A DNA stretch of 64,000 nucleotides from Mesoterricola silvestris (GTDB lineage: Bacteria; Acidobacteriota; Holophagae; Holophagales; Holophagaceae), in assembly GCF_030295405.1 (NCBI RefSeq), contig NZ_AP027080.1, positions 2,728,001-2,792,000 of the forward strand, in the 5' to 3' direction. The position numbers and the translations under genes were made by a program. This document shows, piece after piece, positions 17,479-25,996 of the stretch. The notes beneath the pieces are model-generated. The model had not been told where the DNA came from. It was given only the letters and a program-made list of their open reading frames with translations, and searched no databases. Numbering within the stretch: position 1 is the first letter of the stretch; each line of letters starts with the position of its first letter.

Positions 17479-18135
17479 TCATAGCCCCGTGGGGGCCAGC
17501 GGATTCAAGGCCCTCGGATCATCCTTCCCTAACGCCAAGTTACCCGCGGCGCTTAATTCCAGGATAAGCGCGTCCAGGATCGTAGACTGCAGTTCCAGGC
17601 GCAGATCGGCCCGCTCCTCATCGCTGGCATCCTGGAGATCCATTGTGAAAGCTCTAGCACAGCGGGCCGTGGCGGATTCCAGGGCGGCGCGGATTCCCTC
17701 CTCGGCCAAAGTCGCCGGGAAGGCCACGTGGTAGCCCCGCAGAGCCAGGTGCAGCGCCTTGGTGGTAGCCGCCTGGTTGCTCCGCAGGCGGCGGCCTTTG
17801 TCATCGTCCCCTTCCACCATCCCGTGGAAAGCCGAGATGCCCGCGTGGCCTTCCACGAGCCATTGCCATGCCCGGGCCTCCCGGGCCACCTCATCCAGGG
17901 GGTCGCTGAGGAAACGAGCCTGAAGTTGGGAGATTCCCGACTTGAGCCCGAGCCGCTGGGCCCTTTCCTCGCACGGCCCCATGGCCCGGAGGGCCAGGGC
18001 AGCCTGCCTTTCATCGCCCAGCCTACGATAGAGCCAAACCAGGTGGCCGGCGGCCACCAGCACCTGAGTGGTCCAGTCGTTGACGGTTTGGTTGATGGAG
18101 GAGGGGGCCATGGGAGTGACTCTTATGGCAGACAT
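17479..18135 (-). CDS. Hypothetical helical protein, possibly truncated
   Basis: A 218-residue open frame that reads like real protein: long amphipathic helices (QVLVAAGHLVWLYRRLGDERQ, then LDEVAREARAWQWLVEGHAG, then LRLELQSTILDALILELSAA). No signal peptide, membrane helix or known motif is seen. No ribosome site precedes the first start (18,135) or the second (18,111). The sequence downstream is degenerate, so this could be the 5' part of a broken larger gene rather than a complete one. Confidence 0.45.
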   Translation of the reverse strand: MSAIRVTPMAPSSINQTVNDWTTQVLVAAGHLVWLYRRLGDERQAALALRAMGPCEERAQRLGLKSGISQLQARFLSDPLDEVAREARAWQWLVEGHAGISAFHGMVEGDDDKGRRLRSNQAATTKALHLALRGYHVAFPATLAEEGIRAALESATARCARAFTMDLQDASDEERADLRLELQSTILDALILELSAAGNLALGKDDPRALNPLAPTGL

Positions 18136-18190
18136 GAAGGACCAAGTGCCACTCCATCATCACGTGGTGGAACTCGCCACTGTTTGATTT

Positions 18191-20614
18191 TTACTCCTGG
18201 GAAGGCGCAATGAATACTCTATTCCGTCCATTCTTCTTGGACTGATAAAGGGCACCATCCACCAGCTTCAGGAGGCGGGATGGCAGGGCATCCCCGCTCA
18301 GGTTGGTAGATGCCACACCGATACTCAGCGTCACGACCTCCGCGATTCCCGAGGCTTCGTGCGGGATCCCCGCCGCCTGGATGGCCTCCCGGAGTGTGGC
18401 TGCCAATTGGGCGGCAGCCTCGAGGGGCGTCTCCGGAAGGAGGATGGCGAACTCCTCTCCGCCGATGCGGGCGACCAGGTCGCCGCTTCTCTTGAAAAGA
18501 TCCTGCATGATTTCGGCCACGGTGATTAGGCAGGCGTCGCCCATGGGGTGGCCATAGTGATCGTTGTAACGCTTGAAGTAATCGATGTCGCCCATGATGA
18601 TGGAAAGGGACTTGCCTGCGCGGCGTGTGCGGCGAACCTCCGTTTCCAGCCTTTCGTTGAAGGCCCGCCGGTTGCCAAGCCCGGTCAAGGCATCCTCCCG
18701 CGCCAACCGGTCCAGCTTCGCGTTGGCGTCCAGGAGCCGCCTTTCTCCGAGGACCCGCTCCGTCACGTCTTCGATCATCACCAGCAGGTGTGGCTCCTGG
18801 CTCGCCTCGAAGGGCTCCATGCTCGTGAAGATCCACAGATGCTTGCCGAAGGTCGAGTCGAATTCCAGGGTCACCCGGGCGGTTTCATGGCCGGCCAGGC
18901 AGGCCTCAGCCGCGGCCAGAAGCCCCGACCCTTTCCAGGAAGAGATGGTCCGGAAATTCTGGGCCAGGAACTGCTCCTGGGTGCCCCCCAGGATCGTGGA
19001 TAAGGCGGGGTTGGCCAGGACGCATTGCCCCGTGTCCGCACGATATGCGGCGATGCCCAGGGGAGACGCCTCCAGGAGTTTCTGGTTGAGGTCCTGGGCC
19101 TCCTTCAGGCGGCGGGCAGCCTCCCGCTGTTCGGTGATGTCCCGGATGATGGAAAGGATGCACGTCTCGCCATTCACTTCGATGACCTTCGCCGACATCA
19201 GGCCGGTGAGGGGCCTCCCCGCCTGCGTCCTGAACACAGCCTCCAGCCCCAGGTACTCACCCTGCGCCTCCAGGACAGCCACCCAGCTCTGGCGATCCCC
19301 AACCTGGTCCCAGAGCTGGTTGGCCGGGTCCGTGGAGGAACGACCCAGGATCCGGTCCGCCGAATACCCGAGGATCCGGGTAAACCCGTTGTTGATGGCA
19401 ATGTAGACCCCGTCCTTGAGCCTGGAAATGCAGACGGCGTCGGGACTCAGTGAAAAGGCCCGGGAAAACAGCTCTTCGGACTTGTGCAAGGCTTCGTAGG
19501 CCGCCTTGCGCTCGGTGATGTCATGGCTCACGCCCAGGACCGTTGCGAACGATCCATCTGGTCCCGCCAGGAGCGTGGTCCGCACCTCCAGGGGGACGAT
19601 CACTCCGTCGAGGCGAATCAGGTCCAGTTGGTTGGTCTCGGTGAGCCTAGCGGCATCGCCCTCCCGCACGGTCTGGATGCGGACCTCCAGGCGGGCCCTA
19701 GCTTCCTGGACCGATTCGGCCGTCAGGAAATGATCCAGGGGATGCTGGAGAAACTCCTCCACAGTGTATCCGGTCACCTTGTGGACGGAGGGACTCACGA
19801 AGGAGAAGCGCTGACTGGGCAGATCCAGCAACCACACCACGTCCGCCGCGTTTTCGGAAATCAATTGGTAGCGATCCTTGCTCGCCTTCAATTCTTCCAA
19901 GGCGCGCAGGTTGGCGACCTGAAAAGCCTGATCCCGCTTCGCGGTGACCCAGAGTCCCCCGAGGCCCATGAACCAAAGGATCGCCAGGGCGCCCTGGAAG
20001 GCCATCTGGTGGCGCTGGGCGAGGGTGGCCCGGAGAGTATCCAGGGGCACGGCGATACTGATGCCGCCAAGCACATCTCCGGCGTGGGCGCCCTTCCCGG
20101 CATGGCAGTGCAGGCACCCGTCCTCGGCGGTGAGCGTCCCCATGTAGCGAAGGGTCGGTTGCCCGGCCATCACCGTTGGCGCGAAAACTTCCTGCCTTCC
20201 CTGGTTCAGCGCGAGCAGAGCCTCCCGCTCCCAGGCATCGGGGGCATCCTCTGGCCGGATGGGGTCCAGCGTGGCGAGGTGCCGCCGCTGACCCGTGGCC
20301 GTCCCCATGCGGCCCATGCCGACACCTTCGGGCAAGGTATGGACTTTCCGCCCGGGTGTCCTGGCGGCCGCACCTGGATCAACTTCCGGCCGACCAGCCT
20401 CCTCGCCAAGTTGAGTGATCCAGACCCGGTAAGATCGATCCATCAAAAAGGTATCGCGGGCGTGCCTGAGCGCAACTTCGCGATTCTCCCGGAGGGCGGA
20501 ATGGATTCCCAGGCCAAGAAACGCGCCCAGGACGACCGTCCAGAGCGCAGCCCGCCGCCAGAACTGGCCACCCGGCCCACTGGACGCCTGGAATTGCCGG
20601 AGCTGTTCGGACAT
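18191..20614 (-). CDS. Diguanylate cyclase with heme-binding DUF3365-like sensor
   Basis: An 807-residue membrane protein. A first helix (about residues 20-38) and a second (about 200-222) enclose a periplasmic domain with GTLTAEDGCLHCHAGKGA, a c-type heme motif CxxCH as in DUF3365/Tll0287-like sensors. Three PAS domains follow (about 250-620, each with its PAC segment), then GGDEF (about 645-800) with an intact RIGGEEF active site near residue 716. It makes c-di-GMP in response to a redox or gas signal. The ATG at 20,614 has GGAGG ten bases upstream; earlier in-frame starts are possible. No EAL domain is present. Confidence 0.9.
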   Translation of the reverse strand: MSEQLRQFQASSGPGGQFWRRAALWTVVLGAFLGLGIHSALRENREVALRHARDTFLMDRSYRVWITQLGEEAGRPEVDPGAAARTPGRKVHTLPEGVGMGRMGTATGQRRHLATLDPIRPEDAPDAWEREALLALNQGRQEVFAPTVMAGQPTLRYMGTLTAEDGCLHCHAGKGAHAGDVLGGISIAVPLDTLRATLAQRHQMAFQGALAILWFMGLGGLWVTAKRDQAFQVANLRALEELKASKDRYQLISENAADVVWLLDLPSQRFSFVSPSVHKVTGYTVEEFLQHPLDHFLTAESVQEARARLEVRIQTVREGDAARLTETNQLDLIRLDGVIVPLEVRTTLLAGPDGSFATVLGVSHDITERKAAYEALHKSEELFSRAFSLSPDAVCISRLKDGVYIAINNGFTRILGYSADRILGRSSTDPANQLWDQVGDRQSWVAVLEAQGEYLGLEAVFRTQAGRPLTGLMSAKVIEVNGETCILSIIRDITEQREAARRLKEAQDLNQKLLEASPLGIAAYRADTGQCVLANPALSTILGGTQEQFLAQNFRTISSWKGSGLLAAAEACLAGHETARVTLEFDSTFGKHLWIFTSMEPFEASQEPHLLVMIEDVTERVLGERRLLDANAKLDRLAREDALTGLGNRRAFNERLETEVRRTRRAGKSLSIIMGDIDYFKRYNDHYGHPMGDACLITVAEIMQDLFKRSGDLVARIGGEEFAILLPETPLEAAAQLAATLREAIQAAGIPHEASGIAEVVTLSIGVASTNLSGDALPSRLLKLVDGALYQSKKNGRNRVFIAPSQE

Positions 20615-20792
20615 TGGAATCCTGCCTCCGGGACGTACGTGAGCCATTGGATGGAACCGAACAGAAGCCGCCCCTGGACCAATCAAGGTTTGCTGGGGAT
20701 TCTATGCGGAGCTCCGGGGACCACCATCCTCCGCACGGATAGTGTATCAAAGGCGATAAGAAGGTAGGGTATTTTGCTTCCCCGGCCGTGGC

Positions 20793-23700
20793 TCAAGAAG
20801 GCGAAATCTCAGTAAGGCGCAGCCCCACTTCGAGGATCTTGTTCTGGATTTCCTTCATACTGAACGGCTTCGATATACTGAAAACATTCTGTTTATCCTG
20901 CAAAAGGGGGGCGATTTCCTGATCGCTGAACCCCGAGGCCATGAGAACGGGCAAGCCGGGACGGAGGTCGAGGATCCTGGGTAGGGCCTCGGGACCGCTC
21001 ATGCCGGGCATGTTCATGTCCAGTATCACCAGGTCGATCTCCAACCCGCCGCCCAGGAGTCGGAGGGCCTCGCCGCCCTCCATGGCTGTAGTGACGCGGT
21101 GCCCCATGATGCCAAGCATGGGCGCGAGGGAGTCCCGGATCAATTCATCATCATCCACCAGGAGGATGCGCAAGTTGCTGAGGGCAGCCGGCGTCTGGAC
21201 GGAAGCCGCGGGCACGGCCCGGGAGGACGGCGACACCCGGGTGTTCGGGAAGCGCAGGACGGCTTCTGTCCCTGAACCTGGTTGGCTGAACAATTCGAGC
21301 GTGCCGTCGTGGGCTTTCATGGTGCCATACGCCATCGCCAAGCCCAGTCCGGTCCCCTTCCCCTTGGGTTTTGTGGAGAAGAAAGGCTCCATGGCCTTGG
21401 CCAGGACGTCCGCCGCCATGCCCTCTCCCGTGTCCTTCACCCGGAGTTCCTGGCCGCCGTCCTCGGTCGGCCGGGTGGTGATGAGGAGGTCTCCCCCGTG
21501 GGGCATGGCATCGATCGCGTTTACGCAAAGGTTCATGATCATATGGCTCAGGGCTCCGCTATCACCGCGGAGGGCGTCCATCCCTTCCTGGAGGTCCATG
21601 CGGAGCTGAACCCGGTTCAACGTCGTACGGCTGAGCAGGTGGCTCATTTCCATCACGAGGTCGTTGAGATTGAAGAGTTGCTCCTCCTGCAGGTTCTTGT
21701 GGGCAAAATACAGGAGGCTTTTGACGACGTCCCTCCCGCGCAGGCAGGCCCCCATGATGGTGTCGAGACTCTTGGCGGAGAAGGAAGGCGCTTCGGCCCC
21801 CTCCCGGAGGGCGGAAGCAAGGCCCAGGATGGCCCCCAGCACGTTGTTCATGTCATGCGCCACCCCGCCGGCGAGACTGCCTAGGCTTTCCAGTTTCTGG
21901 GACTGCTGGAGTTGGGCTTCAAGGGCACGGCGCGCCTCTCCTTCCTCAAGCTGCCGGGTGATGTCCTCCTTGAGGGCGATGTAGTGGCTGATGACCCCGT
22001 TCGTGTCCCGGACGGGGGCCACGGTGGCACGCTCATGGAAAGGCTCCCCTCCCTTTTTCAGATTCTGGAATTCCCCGACCCAGACGTCGCCCCGGGTCAG
22101 GGTCTCCCACATCTCCAGGTAGTGCTCCGGCGGCGTGGTGTGGGATTTCAGAATGCGCGGGTTCTGACCCAGGGCCTCCGCTGGGGAATAGCCGGTGACA
22201 TGAGTAAATCTCGGGTTCACGTACTGGATCGTTCCGGCGGGATCGGTGACGACCACGCAGAGCGGGCTTTGCTCCACCGCCACCGAGATCAGGCGCAGGG
22301 TCTCCTCGTCCTTCTTTTTTTCCGTGATGTCCTGAATGACCCCGACGAGGTTGACCGGGTGGCCTTCAGCATCCCACTCGAACTCGCCCTGACCATGGAC
22401 CCAGCGGCGAACGCCGTCCGAAGGGCGGACCACGACGTAATCCAGATCGAAGACTTCCTTCTGGTCAATGAGCCTTGCGATATAGGCCTGCATCTGGTCG
22501 CGAAATTCAGGGGCGATGAGTCCGAGCCAGCCCTGCAAGGTTCTTAGATACTCAGGTCCGATCCCGAATATCCGGTCCAGGAAGGAACTACTGACCCAAC
22601 GATCTTGCAGGAGGTCCCACTTGTAGGTCCCGATCCCACCTGCTTCCTGAGCCTTCACGAGGAATCGCTCGCTGGCCATCAGCGCCTCCTCCCCCTCCCG
22701 TCGCAGCCGTTCGCTCTCGAGGTTGTCCAGAGCATAGGAAAGGTCCATGGCTACTTTCGAGAGCAGCTCGATTTCCCCTTGTCCGAAAATATCCCGCTCG
22801 TTGGAATAGACGGCGATGGCTCCGCGCTCGGAGCCCCCCTGAGAGATGGGAAAAGCGGCCGCGGAGGCGAATCCTGCTCCGGTTTTCTCCCCCGAATCGA
22901 GCGCCAGCATTCCCTTAATATCATTGGAGACGCTGGGCTGCCCCCGCCGGATGGCCGTCGCCATGGGTTCCAGGTCCCCTGGCGCGTCCTCGCAGCCCAG
23001 GGGTGCGCCGAAGGATCCGGCGATGCCGATGCGGCCGGCTCCGGGCTCCTCCCACCCGATCCGCGCGAAAAGGAATCCTCCCTGTTCCACGAGCGTTTCA
23101 CAGATCTTCGAGAAGAGGTCCTCCCGGGAATCCGTCCAGACAATTGTATGGTTCACCTGGCCAAGTGCAGAATAAAGCCGGTTCATGCGCCGGAGCTCAT
23201 GTTCCTGCGCGAGGCGTTCCGTGATATCTCGAACGAACGTGATGACGATGGGCTCCCCCCCGACATGCACTACCCGGGCGCTGACCTCCGCCTGAAATGT
23301 CGTCCCGTCCTTTCGCACGTGGGAAGTCTCGAACCGGATCGCGCCCAGGGTATTCAACCGGTCGAATTGCCATTGCGCACGTTCGAGCGTATCCGCCGAG
23401 CGCAACTCCATGACACGCATTTTCTTCAGTTCTTGAAGCGTATAGCCATAGAACGCCAGGGCCCGGGAATTGGCCTCTTGGATCCACCCATCGGAATCCA
23501 TGATGAGAATGATGTCGTTGGCCTCCCGCATGAGCCATTCGAACCGCTGAGACAGGTCCAACTGCTTGCGCACCATCTCTGCATCATGATGACGGACCAT
23601 CAAACCCAGTCCCGTGGCCACGATCACCACCATGCCGATCAGAACCACGCCCCCCAGCCAGATCTGCCGCCGAAGAGGAGCGTATATTTCGGCCTCGTCC

Positions 23701-25220
23701 ACCTTGGCGACCAGGCTCCAGGGCGTCCCCTTGATCCTGCTCAAGGCCGCGAGAACAGGCTCTCCGCGATAGTCCTTTCCAGCAACGATCTGGGGGGCCC
23801 CAGGGGCCGCGGCCAAGGACTCTGCCGTGAACATCCCATGCAGAGGCATGCGCAGACTCATGGGTGGGTCGGCCCGGTGCCGGAGCTCATTGAGAAAGAG
23901 CAGGTCGCTGCCGTCCTGCCTGACCAGCAGGGCTTCGGAACTGCTGCTGGGGGTAGGCCAGGCGCGGATCAGGGGGAACAGCAGTTCCTGGGGATCGATC
24001 ATCAGCAGCAGGGTCCCCTCAGCCTTGCCGCCGGGCGTGGGGCTAGCTCCAATGGGCACCCACAAGCTCAGATGAAGGTCCGGACTGCCGGGGTGCTGAT
24101 GGATGTCCCGGATGAAGGCATCCTTGGAACGTAACGCCTGAGCGAGTTCGAAAGGGTCCAGGTCATCGACCGGAATCCCGGCCCCGGCGGGTGCGGATAA
24201 CCGCACGCGTCCTTCCGCATCGAAAAGGACTACCCGCCGGTAGGTCCCCTTCTGCAGCTCTTCCATCCAGGCAAGGAGTTGGGAGGAAGGGGGTGCTTGG
24301 GGCGAACCCTCAAGGAACCACCGGAGGGGTTCCTGAATCAGTGCGGAATGGGATCGCCTCTCGGCGGCGGTCCGCCTTTCGGCGAACCATGACTCGATCT
24401 GGCGGGATTTGAACGTGGCGATGGTCGCAAGCTCGGCCTGCACGTGGCTCCGGGTTGCCTTGAGCTGGCCGCGCAGGAAGAATGATCCGCCGGAAAGGAC
24501 GAGTACCCCGAGGAGGAGGAACATGGCCAAAGGACCGGTGGCGAACCACAGCGATGTGGAGAGGTTGCCTCTACCGGGAATGAATCCGAACACGGCCAGG
24601 GGCCAAGTATCGAAGCCGGCCACCAGCATCAGGACGATGCCCAGAGTCACGGAACACAGGGCAGAAGGAAGCGACATCGGAATATTCTGCGACTCGTACA
24701 ACAGGGGGGCCCCAGCCGCATAACTGACCAGCACCACGGTCCCGATCACCAGAGGTATCTGGGCAAGGACAGATGCGGCCTGGCGCTGAGACCAACCAGG
24801 GGTGGAGGACCTCAGTCTGACCAGGGCTGAACAGGCGCCAAAGGACAGGACAATTCCGGTGAGCAGTGAGGTCGGTCGCCCAGGCATGCCGGCGGAAATG
24901 GGGCCGGGATGGTGGCCGCCAAGACGCCACGCCACAAGAAACAGTCCGGCCACCAGGACACCAAGGGTCAGTAAGGCGGCCAACCTCCGCGGCAATGGAT
25001 TCTTGCTTCTCATGGCCCCGAGCGGCAAGGCGAGGCCGAGGACGAACATGAGGATGGCGCCCGGCACGGACATGGGGATCAGTCCTTGTCCCAGAGCCGC
25101 AGCGTCCCTGATTCCAAGGAATTCGCCCGCGAGGGCCAGGGCGGAGATTCCGCAGATCGCAATGCAGAGCGCGACAACAGCGTGCCGAGTCAGTTTTCGG
25201 ATAACCACATGGTTGCTCAT
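20793..25220 (-). CDS. Large membrane hybrid sensor kinase
   Basis: A 1,475-residue hybrid kinase. The first about 245 residues form 7-8 membrane helices; an extracytoplasmic sensor of about 250 residues follows (starting RSHVQAELATIATFKSRQIE), closed by another helix near residue 540. Then PAS (about 560-690), GAF (about 700-850), two PAS/PAC domains (about 860-1,090), HisKA with GGVAHDMNN (His near 1,120), an ATPase domain with GKGTGLGLAM, and a C-terminal receiver with LVILDMNMPG (Asp near 1,399). I prefer the ATG at 25,220 (AAGG at seven bases) to the one 32 codons upstream, which has no site. No separate response regulator is adjacent. Confidence 0.88.
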   Translation of the reverse strand: MSNHVVIRKLTRHAVVALCIAICGISALALAGEFLGIRDAAALGQGLIPMSVPGAILMFVLGLALPLGAMRSKNPLPRRLAALLTLGVLVAGLFLVAWRLGGHHPGPISAGMPGRPTSLLTGIVLSFGACSALVRLRSSTPGWSQRQAASVLAQIPLVIGTVVLVSYAAGAPLLYESQNIPMSLPSALCSVTLGIVLMLVAGFDTWPLAVFGFIPGRGNLSTSLWFATGPLAMFLLLGVLVLSGGSFFLRGQLKATRSHVQAELATIATFKSRQIESWFAERRTAAERRSHSALIQEPLRWFLEGSPQAPPSSQLLAWMEELQKGTYRRVVLFDAEGRVRLSAPAGAGIPVDDLDPFELAQALRSKDAFIRDIHQHPGSPDLHLSLWVPIGASPTPGGKAEGTLLLMIDPQELLFPLIRAWPTPSSSSEALLVRQDGSDLLFLNELRHRADPPMSLRMPLHGMFTAESLAAAPGAPQIVAGKDYRGEPVLAALSRIKGTPWSLVAKVDEAEIYAPLRRQIWLGGVVLIGMVVIVATGLGLMVRHHDAEMVRKQLDLSQRFEWLMREANDIILIMDSDGWIQEANSRALAFYGYTLQELKKMRVMELRSADTLERAQWQFDRLNTLGAIRFETSHVRKDGTTFQAEVSARVVHVGGEPIVITFVRDITERLAQEHELRRMNRLYSALGQVNHTIVWTDSREDLFSKICETLVEQGGFLFARIGWEEPGAGRIGIAGSFGAPLGCEDAPGDLEPMATAIRRGQPSVSNDIKGMLALDSGEKTGAGFASAAAFPISQGGSERGAIAVYSNERDIFGQGEIELLSKVAMDLSYALDNLESERLRREGEEALMASERFLVKAQEAGGIGTYKWDLLQDRWVSSSFLDRIFGIGPEYLRTLQGWLGLIAPEFRDQMQAYIARLIDQKEVFDLDYVVVRPSDGVRRWVHGQGEFEWDAEGHPVNLVGVIQDITEKKKDEETLRLISVAVEQSPLCVVVTDPAGTIQYVNPRFTHVTGYSPAEALGQNPRILKSHTTPPEHYLEMWETLTRGDVWVGEFQNLKKGGEPFHERATVAPVRDTNGVISHYIALKEDITRQLEEGEARRALEAQLQQSQKLESLGSLAGGVAHDMNNVLGAILGLASALREGAEAPSFSAKSLDTIMGACLRGRDVVKSLLYFAHKNLQEEQLFNLNDLVMEMSHLLSRTTLNRVQLRMDLQEGMDALRGDSGALSHMIMNLCVNAIDAMPHGGDLLITTRPTEDGGQELRVKDTGEGMAADVLAKAMEPFFSTKPKGKGTGLGLAMAYGTMKAHDGTLELFSQPGSGTEAVLRFPNTRVSPSSRAVPAASVQTPAALSNLRILLVDDDELIRDSLAPMLGIMGHRVTTAMEGGEALRLLGGGLEIDLVILDMNMPGMSGPEALPRILDLRPGLPVLMASGFSDQEIAPLLQDKQNVFSISKPFSMKEIQNKILEVGLRLTEISPS

Positions 25221-25870
25221 CAAACAGCCTTGTTGGAGCCGGTCTGGTTGGGTCTTGTCAATGGACCGAAGCAGCACTTCCCGGTCGAGTAGTTCGAATT
25301 CTCTAATAACCGACATTCTTACGGCGACGGAATCCGGGAGGTAAGGTCACCAATGGGAGATGAGATTCTTCAGCCTTACAGGTTGAAGGAAGGAGCCGGT
25401 ATCCGTGGGTAAAGGTTTTTTCATTGGGCGAGAATGTGACACCAGTCACGGGCGGATCGCGCTCCCCGCGATGGATGTGGGTTTTCATGAGTCAGCACCA
25501 AGGAGGATGAAAAGCCAATTCCGGATCATGGAGGGAGTGGTCCATTGCCGAGGGCGACAACCATGGGTCCATCGCGATGGGGCCTTAGTGCGCATTAAGG
25601 TCGGCCCCCACGCATTCGCCAGGAAAGAAGTGGCCGTACGCAAGCGTATCTATGGCGTTGAGAAGGGCGTGTCGTGGGACCAAGCAGTCGCCTCTCCCAT
25701 ACCGCGTAGTAGGGTCTTGCCGGGGCGCTCAGATTGGAGGCTCTTCGCAGGTCCCATTCAGCGTTCAGGCCATTTAAGCCCTTCACCCACTCATACCCCC
25801 GCCACATTTTGGAGCATTTTGTGGAGCACGCCCACCCACGAGCAAGGCCAGTGCCGATAATAAACAAGGA
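25221..25870. other. 650-bp region without a supported gene
   Basis: Only weak open frames cross it; none has both a ribosome site at proper spacing and protein-like composition. Near 25,807-25,830 a direct repeat ATTTTGGAGC / ATTTTGTGGAGC occurs, of the kind seen as arm sites beside integrase attachment sites, though this is not shown. It separates the hybrid kinase from the tRNA-Glu fragment. Confidence 0.5.
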
Positions 25871-25892
25871 CACCCTTGATTTCTCAAGGGTG
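25871..25892 (-). terminator. Hairpin after the tRNA-Glu fragment
   Basis: CACCCTTGA-TTTC-TCAAGGGTG, a nine-base-pair stem with four-base loop, directly after the CCA end of the tRNA fragment when read on the minus strand. It is most simply the original terminator of that tRNA gene. Confidence 0.7.
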
Positions 25893-25897
25893 CTTGC

Positions 25898-25945
25898 TGG
25901 TAGGGCCAACGGGATTCGAACCCGTGTTATCGCCGTGAAAGGGGG
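25898..25945 (-). other. 3' fragment of a tRNA-Glu gene (att-like site)
   Basis: Read on the minus strand it runs from the anticodon loop CTTTCAC (UUC anticodon) through GGCGA, a full T-arm (ACGGG-TTCGAAT-CCCGT) and TGGCCCTA-CCA. No D-arm or 5' acceptor strand precedes it, and the 5' side of the anticodon stem does not pair well (GCCCC against GGCGA). A cut at the anticodon loop leaving the 3' part is typical of tyrosine-integrase attachment sites. The integrase gene ends 52 bp away. Confidence 0.75.
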
Positions 25946-25996
25946 CTGCTTTCGGTGCGCTCAAACCTCCGCTCTGCGTGGGACAGGCTCCACCCG

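Noticed and set aside
25405-25860. 151-codon plus-strand frame before the tRNA-Glu fragment
   Set aside because: No well-spaced ribosome site, biased composition in the second half and no motif.
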